Positions 42,205-52,273 are shown, numbered from the stretch's first letter. The stretch is 64,000 nucleotides of DNA from Ascarosepion bandense (GCA_037127315.1 JBBBDQ010001616.1:87501-151500); one strand, 5' to 3'. The notes: generated by a model not told the origin, from the sequence alone. Numbers and translations are program-made.

Positions 42205-42460
42205 TATATAGTCATCCGCAGAGAGATCTGTTTCGTCGTATCACAGTTCATCAGTACGGTTAGACTCCGATTGCCTTTTTACCCAGGATTGAAACCCGAC
42301 CGAAATGGCGTCAGTCGGCGACTCTATCGCTGGGTTATAGGCGTTCGGCCGAAGTAGGCAGACTTTATCGCATATCATTATACGCGCCCAATAGCTAGAG
42401 CGCTCTAATTCATTTCACTGAATGAGCGATGCGTACATGCCAGAGTAGCTACTGTTTATA
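42205..42460 (-). mobile_element. Hammerhead tRNA-SINE, partly mutated
   Basis: CUGAUGA and GAAA are intact, but the second stem is ACUGU/ACGAC and the third stem ACAGA/UCUCU is broken. tRNA A-box region and GGGTTTCAATCC are present. The 3' boundary again abuts a short TA tract (42,200). Confidence 0.75.
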
Positions 42461-42520
42461 CGTTTTAAGCCAGGAAAAGAGGAATATATATATATATATA
42501 ATTATTATTATTATTATTAT

Positions 42521-42561
<41 letters not shown>

Positions 42562-42811
42562 TTAAATATAAATATCCTTCATTTTAAGCCAGGAAAAGAG
42601 GAATATATACATATTATTAAATATACATATTCTACGTTTTAAGCCAGGGAAAAAGGAATATATATATATATATATTATTATTATTATTATTATTATTATT
42701 AAATATACATATCTATATATATATTATTAAATATACATATCCTACTTTTTAAGCCAGGAAAAAGGAATATTTGTATATTATTAAATGTACATATCATACG
42801 TTTTAAGCCAG

Positions 42812-42888
<77 letters not shown>
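42455..42888. repeat. Tandem ACGTTTTAAGCCAGGAAAA units with (ATT)n/(TA)n
   Basis: Five copies of a unit with TTTTAAGCCAGG and GGAATATA at about 42,459, 42,571, 42,632, 42,743 and 42,797, separated by expandable ATT, AGT and TA runs; ends in 75 bp of (TA)n. A single reversed relative is at 32,740. Confidence 0.85.
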
Positions 42889-42890
<2 letters not shown>

Positions 42891-43150
42891 ACGGATGTGC
42901 GTTGTGGTGCAGTGGATGTCGGCTCGGAGGGGGAAATCGGGGAACCGAGTTTCAATTCCACTCGAGCACTTACGCACTGGTACCCTTGGGAAAAGTATTA
43001 ATCCGTCCATTTCTTCCAGTTATGGGTGAAATAACTGAGGTCTGTTGTTCATGTGATCTGTGCCAGAAGTCTGTACTGATTGTTTGTTATCAGCAATTCC
43101 AGAAAGTGTGGATGGTGCTACACAAACCTTCACCACTTTAAACAATTCTT
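42889..43150 (+). mobile_element. SINE with tRNA head of the composite family (5S part absent)
   Basis: GTTGTGGTGCAGTGGATGTC, GAGTTTCAATTCCACT, CACTTACGCACTGGTACCC: the GCACTGGTACCC form is diagnostic of the 5S-composite rather than SINE-A. The 3' body differs from both. The truncation is at a (TA)n boundary. Confidence 0.7.
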
Positions 43151-43211
43151 TGTGTGCTTGTCTGTGTTAGATGCTCATACGTCAAAATCGACGGGAGAAG
43201 TCCGTAGTTAG

Positions 43212-43212
<1 letters not shown>

Positions 43213-43255
<43 letters not shown>

Positions 43256-43345
43256 AGGATTAATTCAAAGATGTTGGATGGCCATTTCGATATGAAGATC
43301 CCCACGGGGAACGACACATCACCTCAGCAACAGAAAAAAACCTTT
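43213..43345 (-). ncRNA. Hammerhead-like motif, third family, copy 1
   Basis: Minus strand, 43,333-43,270: outer stem UGUUG/CAACA perfect, box CUGAGGU (A9 replaced by U), second stem GAUGUG/CAUAUC enclosing a CCCCGUGGGG hairpin, GAAA, third stem AUGG/CCAU, then C and the outer stem. Abuts (TA)n at 43,213-43,250. Identical box sequence occurs in copies at 49.7 and 52.2 kb. Confidence 0.6.
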
Positions 43346-43498
43346 CAGAAACTCTTTGCTCTGTAATATTTTATTACATGGAGCTCTCTTCCTGTATCAT
43401 TTTTTAATATTAAAATAAACTTTTAATATTAATTAGGATCGGTTTTTTGGAATTTACCTTCCTGCTTTTTTCCCTTGGATTGAAGTATCTGAAATAAA

Positions 43499-43588
<90 letters not shown>

Positions 43589-43590
43589 CT
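43499..43590. repeat. (TA)n(GT)n
   Basis: Compound microsatellite. Confidence 0.95.
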
Positions 43591-43740
43591 TTATTGTAGT
43601 AAGGAAGCTTATTAATGAATATAGTTAACCCGAAAAACTTTCGAGTTATAAATATAGATTTTGTGAGGTTTTTCGAAACAGTTTGATAACAAACTAGAGA
43701 AGAACATTCCAGATATATATTGTTCGAAGATAAAATAGAA

Positions 43741-44040
43741 ATGAAATGGGTTAATCATTGATTCGCCCTGTCCTTTTTAAAAAAGCATAGATCAAAAGAA
43801 AGAAGAGAAGGTAATAATCATCAATGACCCACTGAAGTTTGATCTCGTAAGCCTTTGGAGGTTGAAGATGGTTACAATCATATCAGATGTCATTTGTACA
43901 CTTCGTCCGGCGCCTGAGGGAATAAAGACGGAAATAAAGAAAATTGACATTGATTGTCCAGTGGAAATGTGGCAGAAAGCAAAACCTCTTAAGGACGGCA
44001 AGATCAATCCAGAGAGCGACACGCAGACTATCAGAAAATA
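43741..44040 (+). pseudogene. LINE family V C-terminal fragment
   Basis: Plus-strand text LWRLKMVTIISDVICTLRPA, EGIKTEIKKIDIDCPVEM matches the VIPVVVGALG...LQK-type C-terminus of this LINE group; the leading 80 bp are duplicated at 42,118-42,200. Confidence 0.65.
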
Positions 44041-44440
44041 GTTTTGTTATCATTTCAACCTAAGTAAGGCAATAAAGCAACTAAGACGAAGGTGTTATTG
44101 AGTTTCAGAGGTTACGAGAGAAGGGAAGCATTATTAAGCTGAGAGGATATTTAAAAAAATAGGAATTTACTAAAACAGAAAATGACGATTCATATTGCAT
44201 TTAAATTTTTGAAGATACGAGCTGACTGGAATACAAGAAGCCGGAGGAGATTTGCACAAGCAAAATATGTGAGAGAAGAAACTGATAACATAGAACCTAC
44301 AGCACATCTAGCCTTCTAAACTGTAAAACCACTGGACCTGTCTATCAATCTAGTATTAGGTTTTAATGTTTAAAGTCGACCAACCAACGGGGGAAACTCA
44401 TCAAAGCAATTATTATGAAATATTTACAAAAAATATTCAG
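44041..44440. other. Unassigned
   Basis: No gene or repeat recognised. Confidence 0.35.
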
Positions 44441-44640
44441 AAAAGCTATGTTACGGAGGTTGTAATGAGACTGGAGCCGAGATTCCAGATCAAGACCAAT
44501 AACATGACAGATACTTCTTTGGAGTTAAACAAAAATCCCTAAATCTATAGCAGGAACACCAGGCCATATGTGGGTGCAATATCCAAAGCTAGTCTATTGA
44601 GGAGACTTGCTGTAATATAATCTCTTGTGTAAATTTCTAA
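44440..44640 (-). pseudogene. LINE family J short fragment
   Basis: Plus-strand ACACCAGGCCATATGTGGG and GAGACTGGAGCCGAGATTCC are collinear with 22,145-22,215 and 34,570-34,690. Followed by (ACT)n(ATA)n at 44,676-44,740. Confidence 0.6.
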
Positions 44641-44676
44641 TTAAAGATTGTGTTAAAAAGTCAATAATACAAATAT

Positions 44677-44714
<38 letters not shown>

Positions 44715-44799
44715 ATAATAATAATAATAATAATAATAATTACTGATGATGAAACACGAAGACCTGTTCTTATTATTATAGGTAAAGAAATCCGCAAGT

Positions 44800-45133
44800 A
44801 AGATTTATTGATTTTGATGTTCCGTATGGTACAAGAGTGGACTAGAAAGAATCCGACAAAATGAAAAGTACCAGGATCTGGCTCGAGATTCTAAGAATCT
44901 ATGGGACATGACTGTTGCAGTAACTTTTTTAATAATGGGTACACTTGGAACAAGAAACTTAAAGGAGAGTTTACAGAAAACTAGAATTGAAGCGAAGATT
45001 GTAGAGCTCCAGAAAACTGGTATCCTTTACTCTGCGAGGTTTCTCCGAATAAATCCTTGGGTTGAGAGGTGTCGTGTTGATACCATTCTTTAAGAACAGA
45101 GTTTACATTGAAAAGTCAATGTTTAACACCAAC

Positions 45134-45180
<47 letters not shown>

Positions 45181-45353
45181 CACAGGCGGGCAAATCAAAG
45201 CTAATCGCCTGGGCATCATGATCAAAGACAACAAACGTCATGACTGTTCCTGCAGATTCTAATATATCTTTGAAAATCTTCTAAAAACTATCAAAATACA
45301 AGGACCTTGAAATGAAAATCGAAAAAATGTAGAACATGGGGGCATCAATAATT
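44800..45353 (+). pseudogene. LINE family V C-terminal copies, part A
   Basis: 44,930-45,090 reads MGTLGTRNLKESLQKTRIEA, KIVELQKTGILYSARFLR, the terminal LINE V motif. After (TAA)n at 45,134-45,180 a second copy starts (TGGQIKANRLGIMIKDNK, RHDCSCRF, EMKIEKMWNM) and is cut at 45,353 by the 5S-SINE. Confidence 0.8.
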
Positions 45354-45833
45354 CCGTCGTCGTCATCCTGCGGCCTTGGCCGAGATAGAACTCACTACAC
45401 CCCTCCAGTATTCCCTGTGCATTTGGAACCCTGGCGCAGTTTATAGCGAAATTCATAATCTTGTCAAATAGCTGAATGCTTGATGCTTCGCCAAGGCTAC
45501 CAATGGTGATTTATTGTGACACCAACAGGAGCTCCAGGCCACATCCTGTTATTTAACCCATAACTGGAGGGAAGTGACGGATTAATAACTTTCCCTAGGG
45601 TACCAGTGCTTAAGTGAATGCAGGATACTCAACTGGAATTAGAACTCGACTCACCGATTTCTCTTTCCGAGCCGATATCCACTGTACCACAACGCACATC
45701 CGTCAGTAAACGCTTACAGCGTCTGGTATTTTCAAGCGGTCACCCATCTAGGTACTGACCAGGCTCAACGTTGCTTAACTTCGGTGATCAAAGGAGAACC
45801 GGTATATTCAAAGTGATATGCCGTAAACTAATA
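45354..45833 (-). mobile_element. Full-length 5S/tRNA composite SINE with 8-bp target duplication
   Basis: AATAATTC flanks the insert (45,346-45,353 region and about 45,834-45,842). Minus strand: AGTTTACGGCATATCAC start, 5S boxes AAGTTAAGCAACG and GATGGGTGACCGC, GACGCTGTAAGCG, tRNA head TACAGTGGATATCGGCTCGG with GAGTTCTAATTCC, GTATTAATCC-like box, then a third type of 3' body (CAAATGCACAGGGAATACTG, GGCCAAGGCCGCAGG) and a (GAC)n/(ACG)n tail at 45,354-45,366. It splits the LINE V frame between SIIP and VVVGALG. Confidence 0.9.
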
Positions 45834-46381
45834 ATTCAATAATCCCAGTTGTAGTTGGAGCCCTCGGATTGATTGGAAAAGAGACCGTTGACTCATTAAA
45901 ACGATTCCTGTTTCTCAAAGAAATGGAAAAAGTTATATTCACAAATACAGCTCACACATTACGAAGAGTTTTATTTATGTAAAATGTGTGTGATGTTAGT
46001 TTGCTTTTTGTTTCTCGTTTTTTATTTTCGTTTTTGAAAAGGCTCAGTGAAAAATGTCATGAAGTCATAGGTTTTCCTGTTGGAACCCGGAAGGAAATGT
46101 GTGTACAACAGATATCCAGGGAAATAATAATAATTATTTGGAGACTTTGGATTGAACTGGAAAAGGGTACCGATAAACTCATTGAAGGGATCCCTGGTAG
46201 ACCATTCCTTAAAGAAATAAAAAGAACTGTTCCCACAAGTACAGTTCACAAAGAGACTATCTTTGTGAAAATTGTTTTCTCTCTTAGGTTTTCTTCCTTT
46301 TTTACGAAAATTATTTAGGGAAAATGTCATGATACCATTTGTGAACTCTGGTTGGTATCCCGATGGAAAGGTTTATACAAC

Positions 46382-46431
<50 letters not shown>

Positions 46432-46760
46432 CACAGGCGGGCAAATCAAAGCTAATCGCCTGGGCATCATGATCAAAGACAACAAACGTCATGACTGTTT
46501 CTGCAGATTCTAATGTATCTTTGAGAATCTTCTAAAAACAATCAAAATACCAGGATCTTGAAGTGGAAATCGAAAAAGTGTGGCGCATGAGGACATCAGT
46601 AATCCCAGTTGTAGTAAGAGCCCTCGGATTGTTTGGAAAAGCGACCGATAGACTCATTAAAACGATTCCTGTTTCTCACAGAAATAGAAAACATTGTACT
46701 CACAAATACAGCTCACACATAACGGAGAGTTTTATTTATGTAAAATGTGTGTGATGTTAG
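45834..46760 (+). pseudogene. LINE family V C-terminal copies, part B (tandem)
   Basis: 45,842-45,985: IIPVVVGALGLIGKETVDSL and HTLRRVLFM continue part A. Then a diverged copy, (ATA)n at 46,383-46,432, and another (46,431-46,760) with the identical GGGCAAATCAAAGCTAATCG start and SVIPVVVRALGLFGKATDR. Units of about 1.2 kb seem to have duplicated in tandem after the first was formed. Confidence 0.8.
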
Positions 46761-47430
46761 TCTGCTTTTTGTTTCTCGTTTTTCGTTTTTCGTTTTTGAA
46801 AAAGCTCAGCGAAAAATGTCAAGAAATCATTTCTGATCTTAGGTCTCCTTGTTGGGACCCGGTAGGAAATGTGTTTACGACAGATATCCAAGGAAATAAT
46901 AATAATTTGGAGCCTTTGGATTCAGATGGAGAGGGTACCGATAGATTCATTGAAGGGATTCATGGTAGTCAGTCAAGTGCCATACGTGATACACGCTTGG
47001 GCGATCATGTCTCGAAAGAGACATGACTGACTGGGCAAAAGATTGTCCCGCAGTAGGTTGCCATTGCTTTCTGCGGTAGACTGGTTGCCGACCAAGGTTA
47101 TAGAACCCAATCTGTCCTGCTATTTAACCCATAACTGGGGGAAGAGACAGATTAATACCTTTCCCAAGGGTATTTGCGCGTAAGTGAATGCAATGGAATC
47201 AACTGGAAGACCATTCCTTAAAGAAATAGAAAGAATTGTAGTAATACATGCATTTCGAACACCACCAAGAAACTTGAAAAAGCATTTGGGGAAAATTGGA
47301 ATTGAAGCTAAGATAGTACAGCTCCAGAAATCTGCTATCCTTTACTCTGCGAATATAACCCGAAAAAGTTCTTGGGTTGTGAAGAGTTTTGTTCAGGCCA
47401 TACCTTAAGATGTGCAACACCAACATTATG
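46761..47430 (+). pseudogene. LINE family V C-terminal copies, part C, split by SINE-A
   Basis: 46,761-46,972 parallels 45,986-46,195; the frame resumes at 47,205 with AGACCATTCCTTAAAGAAAT and ends PPRNLKKHLGKIGIEAKIVQ, LQKSAILYSANITRK. Confidence 0.78.
46973..47204 (-). mobile_element. SINE-A, head-truncated, inserted in LINE V
   Basis: From GTCAGTCAAGTGCCATACG to GAATGCAATGGAATCAACTGG. The uninterrupted duplicate at 46,190-46,215 (CCTGGTAGACCATTCC) defines the empty site. Confidence 0.87.
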
Positions 47431-47995
47431 CCGTGAGGTTACACCAGCGATGATTTTTATGGCTTATGATCTCAATGTCTTAAATATGTGAATATGAACA
47501 TGTTTTGTTTGAGATAATTAAGATTGACTACAACAACAACACAAAAGGTTTAGGTATATACAATCGTTACATTTACGAATTGCCAATTGACGCTAATATA
47601 CATATCGACGCCGCTTTGCACTTATGGATTTTGAGCTCTGTCGCGTTTATAAAGTAAGTTGTAATGTTGTCATTCATTTCCATTGTTTATATCAGTGCTT
47701 AGGAAGGAAAGTGTGTAGAGTGTGGTCGTCTCAACACAACACGGAGGTTCCATTAGAAACCATAAATTGTGCAGCAGTTTTGACAAAGTACAAAATTCCT
47801 CAGGTCCGACACTGTTCCAGGTACACCATATTTCAATTTTTGCGAATTTTTCTTCTTCTAAATGATTTCAAGATGTCGAAGAAATTCTTGAGTTTGCGAC
47901 GAGGAAGCATTTCGCTATCAAAAAAGGATTTCTAAGTATGCTTCCATGAAAGAAAACGGGTGACTACAGAGGAGGCTGCTTCGAAGAAGATTAAA
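47431..47995 (+). other. Unassigned; 103-codon open frame 47,624-47,935
   Basis: The frame starts MDFELCRVYK and directly afterwards has GTAAGT (about 47,654), which would be a good splice donor; the rest of the frame (YKIPQVRHCSRYTIFQ, KKFLSLRRGSISLSKK) shows no known domain. It ends where a LINE J tail begins. Kept as unassigned. Confidence 0.25.
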
Positions 47996-47997
47996 AA

Positions 47998-49060
47998 AAA
48001 TTATTGTTTCATCCCAAGCAAAGCGGTACCGCCACCGATGCTCAGGGGGGTACGTAAGAGAGTTAAAAGTTAAGCAGAAGAGTGAAGAGAAAGACGAACA
48101 TGTTACAGGGGGTGTCAGAGAAAAGGCAAGAGAAGGATGAGAATACAGGTGTGATGAAAGTTGCAAAGGTAGATTGAGAAAGAAAAAGAACAAGATACTC
48201 GGGGTGGTGTATAAACAACGAGGGAAGGATGAGAGAAGGAATGGAGTCAAGTGGATAAGAGATGGGAATTGACATTGCATTTTAAATTCCTGGAGGTTGT
48301 AGCTGCCAGGAAAGCAAGTATATGGAAGAGAGTTTTACAGGCGGGAAGTGAGAGAAAAGAAGCTGTCAGAGTAGAATTGTCGGGTGTATTTAGTAGATTT
48401 AACTGTAAAAAGGTGGGACTTTGTTTTCAGTCTGGATACTCGAGTAACTTCTTGTAGAGGAGGCACCAGCGACCTAAGTTCGTCGGAGCAGGCGCCATGA
48501 AAATATTTGTAGAAGAGACAGAGAGAAGCCACATCCCAGCTGCCAGGTTTGGACTCGATCCCATTCCAGATTCTTCTTCGGAGCCTGTCGTGATGAACAG
48601 CAGGGTCACCTGATCAGATATGACAACAGTATTCTATGCACGGTCGGATAGTTAATTTGTATATGTGCAAGATAGATTCAGGCGAAAAAACTTCCTGGCC
48701 CGACACAATGACCCAATTTTCCTAGCAGTGGATTTGGCTATTGATTCATTGTAATGGTCCCACTTGAGGTCGGAAGAGAGGGTGAGGTTGAGGAGGTGCA
48801 GTATGTTGCATTCAGGGAGTCTCACATGGTCCATGCTTATCGGGGGAGGGACAGGAAAAACTGCCTGTGATGGCTGACAGAAAGCAGCTTCGTTTTAGAA
48901 GCACTGAAATTCACAAGCTATTTCTTACCCCCAGTCTACCACAGAGTGGAAGTCCTTCTCATGATCAGCGGCAAGATTATGTTTGACTGCCTTGCCAGAT
49001 TTATTACCGATGCGGGAGTATATGCTGGGAATGCCAAACTGATATATGTTGTAGTTTTCT
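47998..49060 (-). pseudogene. LINE family J 3' half
   Basis: Minus strand from about 49,040: segment near the RT thumb (PECNILHLLNLTLSSDLKWD, ARKIGSLCRARKFF), SLCLFYKYFHGACSDELRSL, FFSLTSRL, the UTR unit, and terminal GGGATGAAACAATAA. Several frameshifts. Length similar to the copy at 34.1-35.0 kb. Confidence 0.86.
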
Positions 49061-49094
49061 TTTTATAGCACCAGTCCTAGTATTTTGTTATCAG

Positions 49095-49097
<3 letters not shown>

Positions 49098-49140
<43 letters not shown>

Positions 49141-49640
49141 CAGGTTTCATTGAATAATATAGACAAGTTCTGTCTATTTATTTTGTGTAAGATCCTTTCG
49201 TATGATCTGATTAGCTTGATAGTGTTGTCATGGAAAGACGACAAGAAATCGCAATAATTGTTGATTTTTTTATCAGGTCTGAGCTTTCGGCTTACATAAG
49301 CCATTACCAAAGGATGAACATTTAATGTTCAGTGAGCATAGAACATTTTAATTATTTTTAACAGAGTGGAGTTATACAGAGAAAATTAGACAGGTCCATT
49401 TTTTGTGTCGCACATGGCTGTAGGCCGAGAAGGAATGGTGTAGTGGGTTTTTTGTTAGTTCATGGCTGGAATTATTGCGATTTCTTGTCGTCTTTCAATG
49501 ACAACACTATCAAGCTAATCAGATCATACGAAAGGATCTTACACAAAATAAATAGACAGAACTTGTCTATATTATTCAATAAAACCTGTATTAATGAAAA
49601 AATGCTGCCAAAATACACAATATATATATATAAATTAAAA
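49098..49640. mobile_element. Inverted pair of Penelope-related short ORFs
   Basis: Minus 49,310-49,150 encodes MAYVSRKLRPDKKINNYCDF, RILHKINRQNLSILFNETC. Plus 49,470-49,620 encodes YCDFLSSFNDNTIKLIRSYE, RILHKINRQNLSILFNKTC, then EKMLPKYT. This peptide is homologous to the LIIKHNRHPLSLIFKS unit at 13.8-14.9 kb but clearly diverged. The hammerhead at the start of the minus copy is degraded (GGCUUAUGUAAGCCGAAAGC kept, box lost). Confidence 0.62.
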
Positions 49641-49655
49641 AAGGATTAATTCAAT

Positions 49656-49719
49656 AATGCTGAATGACCATTTCGATATGAAAATCCCCACGGGGGATAA
49701 CACATCACCTCAGCAACAG
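49656..49719 (-). ncRNA. Hammerhead-like motif, third family, copy 2
   Basis: Same architecture as 43,270-43,333: CUGAGGU box, GAUGUG/CAUAUC stem, GAAA, third stem AUGG/UCAU, outer stem UGUUG/CAGCA with a wobble that preserves pairing. Confidence 0.58.
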
Positions 49720-49788
49720 AAAAAATATACTATAAATTATATACTATACTATAAATTATATTTTAGAACAATTTTTTTTTATATATAT

Positions 49789-49845
49789 CCACTACAAATT
49801 GTATATTTTGTTTCGACATTGGAATTCCAATGTCTTATCAGGTGG
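49789..49845 (-). ncRNA. Hammerhead motif with G8-to-A change, downstream of a PLE endonuclease
   Basis: Outer stem CCAC/GUGG, box CUGAUAA (G8 is A), a perfect 20-base self-complementary second stem beginning GACAUUGGAA, GAAA, third stem ACAAA/UUUGU, A at the cleavage site. Every stem is intact; only the catalytic G8 differs. It lies 3' of the PLE endonuclease on the same strand, the position of hammerheads in PLE terminal repeats. Confidence 0.65.
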
Positions 49846-49849
49846 TGTG

Positions 49850-50289
49850 GAAAGGAATGGAAGACCTCTTTTCATATATTTGGGAGTTGTTGTTGGCGGT
49901 GGTTAGCGATAAGGGAGTAAGGCTTGTAAATTGTCCGTTAGAATTTTGAAGAAAGTGGGGTGGGTAGGGGATATAGTTGATTCATGAAAGTGGGGTGGGT
50001 AGGGGATATAGTTGATTCATGAAAGTGTGTTTTATGACTGCCTGGCTAGCCTTTATTCTTTGTTTTTTTTAGAGGGGGAGAATAAGGAGGTGTAAAGGGT
50101 GGGAAGGGGTGGGATTGGACCTATCTTCAATTTTTATTTGTACAACTATAGAATATTTTTGTATTTAAGCACAGTTTTATAATTAATCTAATTGTGTATA
50201 TTTAACCTTAATTTTGAATTTAGGAAATTACTTTTTTCTATAAAACTTTAAATTATATTTGATTATACTTCGTGGTGTGCAATAGATAA
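49850..50289. other. Unassigned, probably PLE 3' region
   Basis: Between the PLE C-terminus and the hammerhead; contains a tandem 35-bp duplication (GAAAGTGGGGTGGGTAGGGG at 49,950 and 49,987). Confidence 0.4.
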
Positions 50290-50935
50290 AATTTGATATT
50301 AGAGGGTTGTTAGTACTACAAAGGTTTATCGTCTCTAGCGGGGGTCCTAGTTTTGGCTTGTGCAGTATTTTTCAGCATGATTGCAAGGTTAGTTCTTTAA
50401 TGTGTTTTCAGTTTACTGTGGTTTCATGCCTCTGGTTTAAAAGCTTGTTGCTATTTATGTATTTAATGATTTCAATTTTTTTTAAAACAAAGGAAACAGG
50501 GTTCCTTTATTGAGTTAGCTGTTCTTGCTTGTTTGAGGATTTTCCATTTAACTTTAGATGTTTTATTTTCATTTTGTAACTTCCAAAAGTGGTTGGAAAG
50601 AGACGTCATGTTTTATTTTTCTTTGTTATTAAAGGATAAGAGGTGATTGTAAAAGCGTTTTTTAAATACGTTCATGGTGTTTCCGATATACATTTTTTCA
50701 TCTTTGGGATTCTCTATGGATGAAATCGAACACATATATATCAGGGATTTCGTTAAATATTTATTAGGAATGGGGCATTGGTTTGTGTTTCTACAGTTAA
50801 AGAGGTTGTTATTATGGGGTAGACTGGTATTAAGGTTGGAGTTATTTTTGTTGTGTGCTTTTAATATTTTGTTGTTATGTACTTTAATTATTTTTTTTAG
50901 ATTATTGGAGCAGTTATAGCTTAGTTTTAAAATTA
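50290..50935 (-). pseudogene. Penelope-like element GIY-YIG endonuclease domain
   Basis: Minus-strand text: LFNCRNTNQCPIPNKYLTKS and LIYMCSISS (the CX5C zinc-finger-like linker), then EKMYIGNTMNVFKKRFYNHL (GIY-YIG core with the R/H residues), TSLSNHFWKLQNE, SKVKWKILKQAR, ending KEPCFLCFKK. Domain order matches Neptune/Penelope-type proteins. Only a few stops interrupt it. The RT part is not present upstream. A partial second copy lies at 51,196-51,275. Confidence 0.85.
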
Positions 50936-50939
50936 AAAT

Positions 50940-51180
50940 AAGGTGTATAAATATAATTAATATTAACTAATAAAGTAGGGTTAATAACCATAATTGGTAT
51001 TGATCAATATCAATTATAAAGTAAGGTTAATAACCTAATTAGTAAGGTTAATAACCATAATTAGAGTAAGGTCAATAACATTAACCATAATTAGAGTAAG
51101 GTCAATAACATTAACCATAATTAGAGTAAGGTTAATAACCATAACCATAATTAGATGAATCATATATTGACTAGATATGA
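50940..51180 (+). repeat. Tandem AAGGTTAATAACCATAATTAG repeat
   Basis: About six imperfect units of 25-38 bp containing GTTAATAACCATAATTAG. Confidence 0.88.
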
Positions 51181-51195
51181 GAATAGAAATTTAAA

Positions 51196-51275
51196 ATTTG
51201 TTTTTCTTTGTTATTGAAGGATGAAAGGTGATTGTAAAAGCGCCTTTTATAAAAGAAAAATTGTACATGTTCTAA
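51196..51275 (-). pseudogene. PLE endonuclease, second short fragment
   Basis: TTCTTTGTTATTGAAGGATG and GGTGATTGTAAAAGCG match 50,620-50,665, coding the KRFYNHLLSF segment. Confidence 0.7.
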
Positions 51276-51301
51276 AGTATAATTTATAATAAATATTCAC
51301 G

Positions 51302-51349
<48 letters not shown>

Positions 51350-51350
51350 T
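51302..51350. repeat. (CT)n(TA)n
   Basis: Compound microsatellite. Confidence 0.95.
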
Positions 51351-51760
51351 CTAAACATATACTGTTAAATATAAGACACAATGAATGTCTATTATGTTTA
51401 ATCATGAGCCGTTCTAAACGTCGTATTTTGATTTTAATTTCAGTTGAAAATAAAGACAAAAATTCTCCAACATTTGGATAAATTTTTTATTAATTTGCTT
51501 CTAAGCTTTCGGCTCACATGAGCCATCTTCAGAGATGTTATTTAGACGGTAATACAATAACATCCACCATCACCGACGATTTTATTTTTGTTGACATCAA
51601 ACTCCGCTAGGCAACAGCAATAGTTACCAAAAATAACAAACGCAGTTCTCAAATTTGCAATGCGGTTCTATGACTTCACACCTCGTGATAGCGCGAAATG
51701 GCAACAAAACCATATATTCAAATGCAATGTAACGGGTTATGTCCGGATTTAAAGGTGATT
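51350..51760 (-). mobile_element. Penelope-related hammerhead unit, minus strand
   Basis: Collinear with 13,870-14,270. Hammerhead-like motif at 51,499-51,536 with box CUGAAGA, stem GGCUCA/UGAGCC, GAAA, and outer stem UCU/AGA. The short frame downstream carries the AKIQ/RLIIKHN-type region with stops. Confidence 0.65.
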
Positions 51761-51901
51761 TTATTAAGTGTTGGTTGTTTAGATTTGATGTACATGGCCT
51801 CCAATATCTGAAGGTTCCTCTTACTGTGTGTATGAGTAAGGATTACCGTATTGTTGACCAAGATCTGTCTGATATTACCTACATGTTTATGTTTTTCAGA
51901 G

Positions 51902-51905
<4 letters not shown>

Positions 51906-51950
<45 letters not shown>
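51906..51950. repeat. (TA)n
   Basis: TA tract. Confidence 0.95.
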
Positions 51951-51951
<1 letters not shown>

Positions 51952-52024
51952 CGGTATGTTATTTAGTTAGATTTCGTAAAAATTTTACACGCAATGAAAT
52001 CGACTTTAATCTGACGTGAGTGAA

Positions 52025-52132
52025 TGACCTTGTTGGTGAATATCCGACTGATGTCAAATCAGTCGGGTTTCAATCCCGGCTTAAGGCAAACTGTTAATCT
52101 AGACGCATTGAATAGCTGTGATACAAAGAAGA

Positions 52133-52140
<8 letters not shown>
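52025..52140 (+). mobile_element. Hammerhead tRNA-SINE, degraded, plus orientation
   Basis: GTCGGGTTTCAATCCCGG (B box) and TAGCTGTGATACAAAGAAGAC; box and GAAA lost. It ends at a (TA)n tract (52,138-52,188). Only plus-strand copy of the family in the window. Confidence 0.6.

Positions 52141-52188
<48 letters not shown>
52138..52188. repeat. (TA)n
   Basis: TA tract separating two different hammerhead families. Confidence 0.95.
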
Positions 52189-52194
<6 letters not shown>

Positions 52195-52208
52195 AGGATT
52201 AATTCAAA

Positions 52209-52273
52209 GATGTTGAATGGCCATTTCGATATGAAGATCCCCACGAGGGACGACACATCACCTCAGCAACAGA
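52209..52273 (-). ncRNA. Hammerhead-like motif, third family, copy 3
   Basis: Outer stem UGUUG/CAACA, box CUGAGGU, stem GAUGUG/CAUAUC, GAAA, third stem AUGG/CCAU, U at the cleavage position. The U9 variant is common to all three copies. Confidence 0.6.

Noticed and set aside
42699..43141. IYIYIY-rich open frames at (TA)n tracts throughout the window
   Set aside because: TA repeats read as alternating Ile and Tyr; not proteins.
47624..47935. 103-codon plus-strand frame as a gene
   Set aside because: No recognisable domain, and the GTAAGT early in the frame would contradict an intronless reading; left unassigned.
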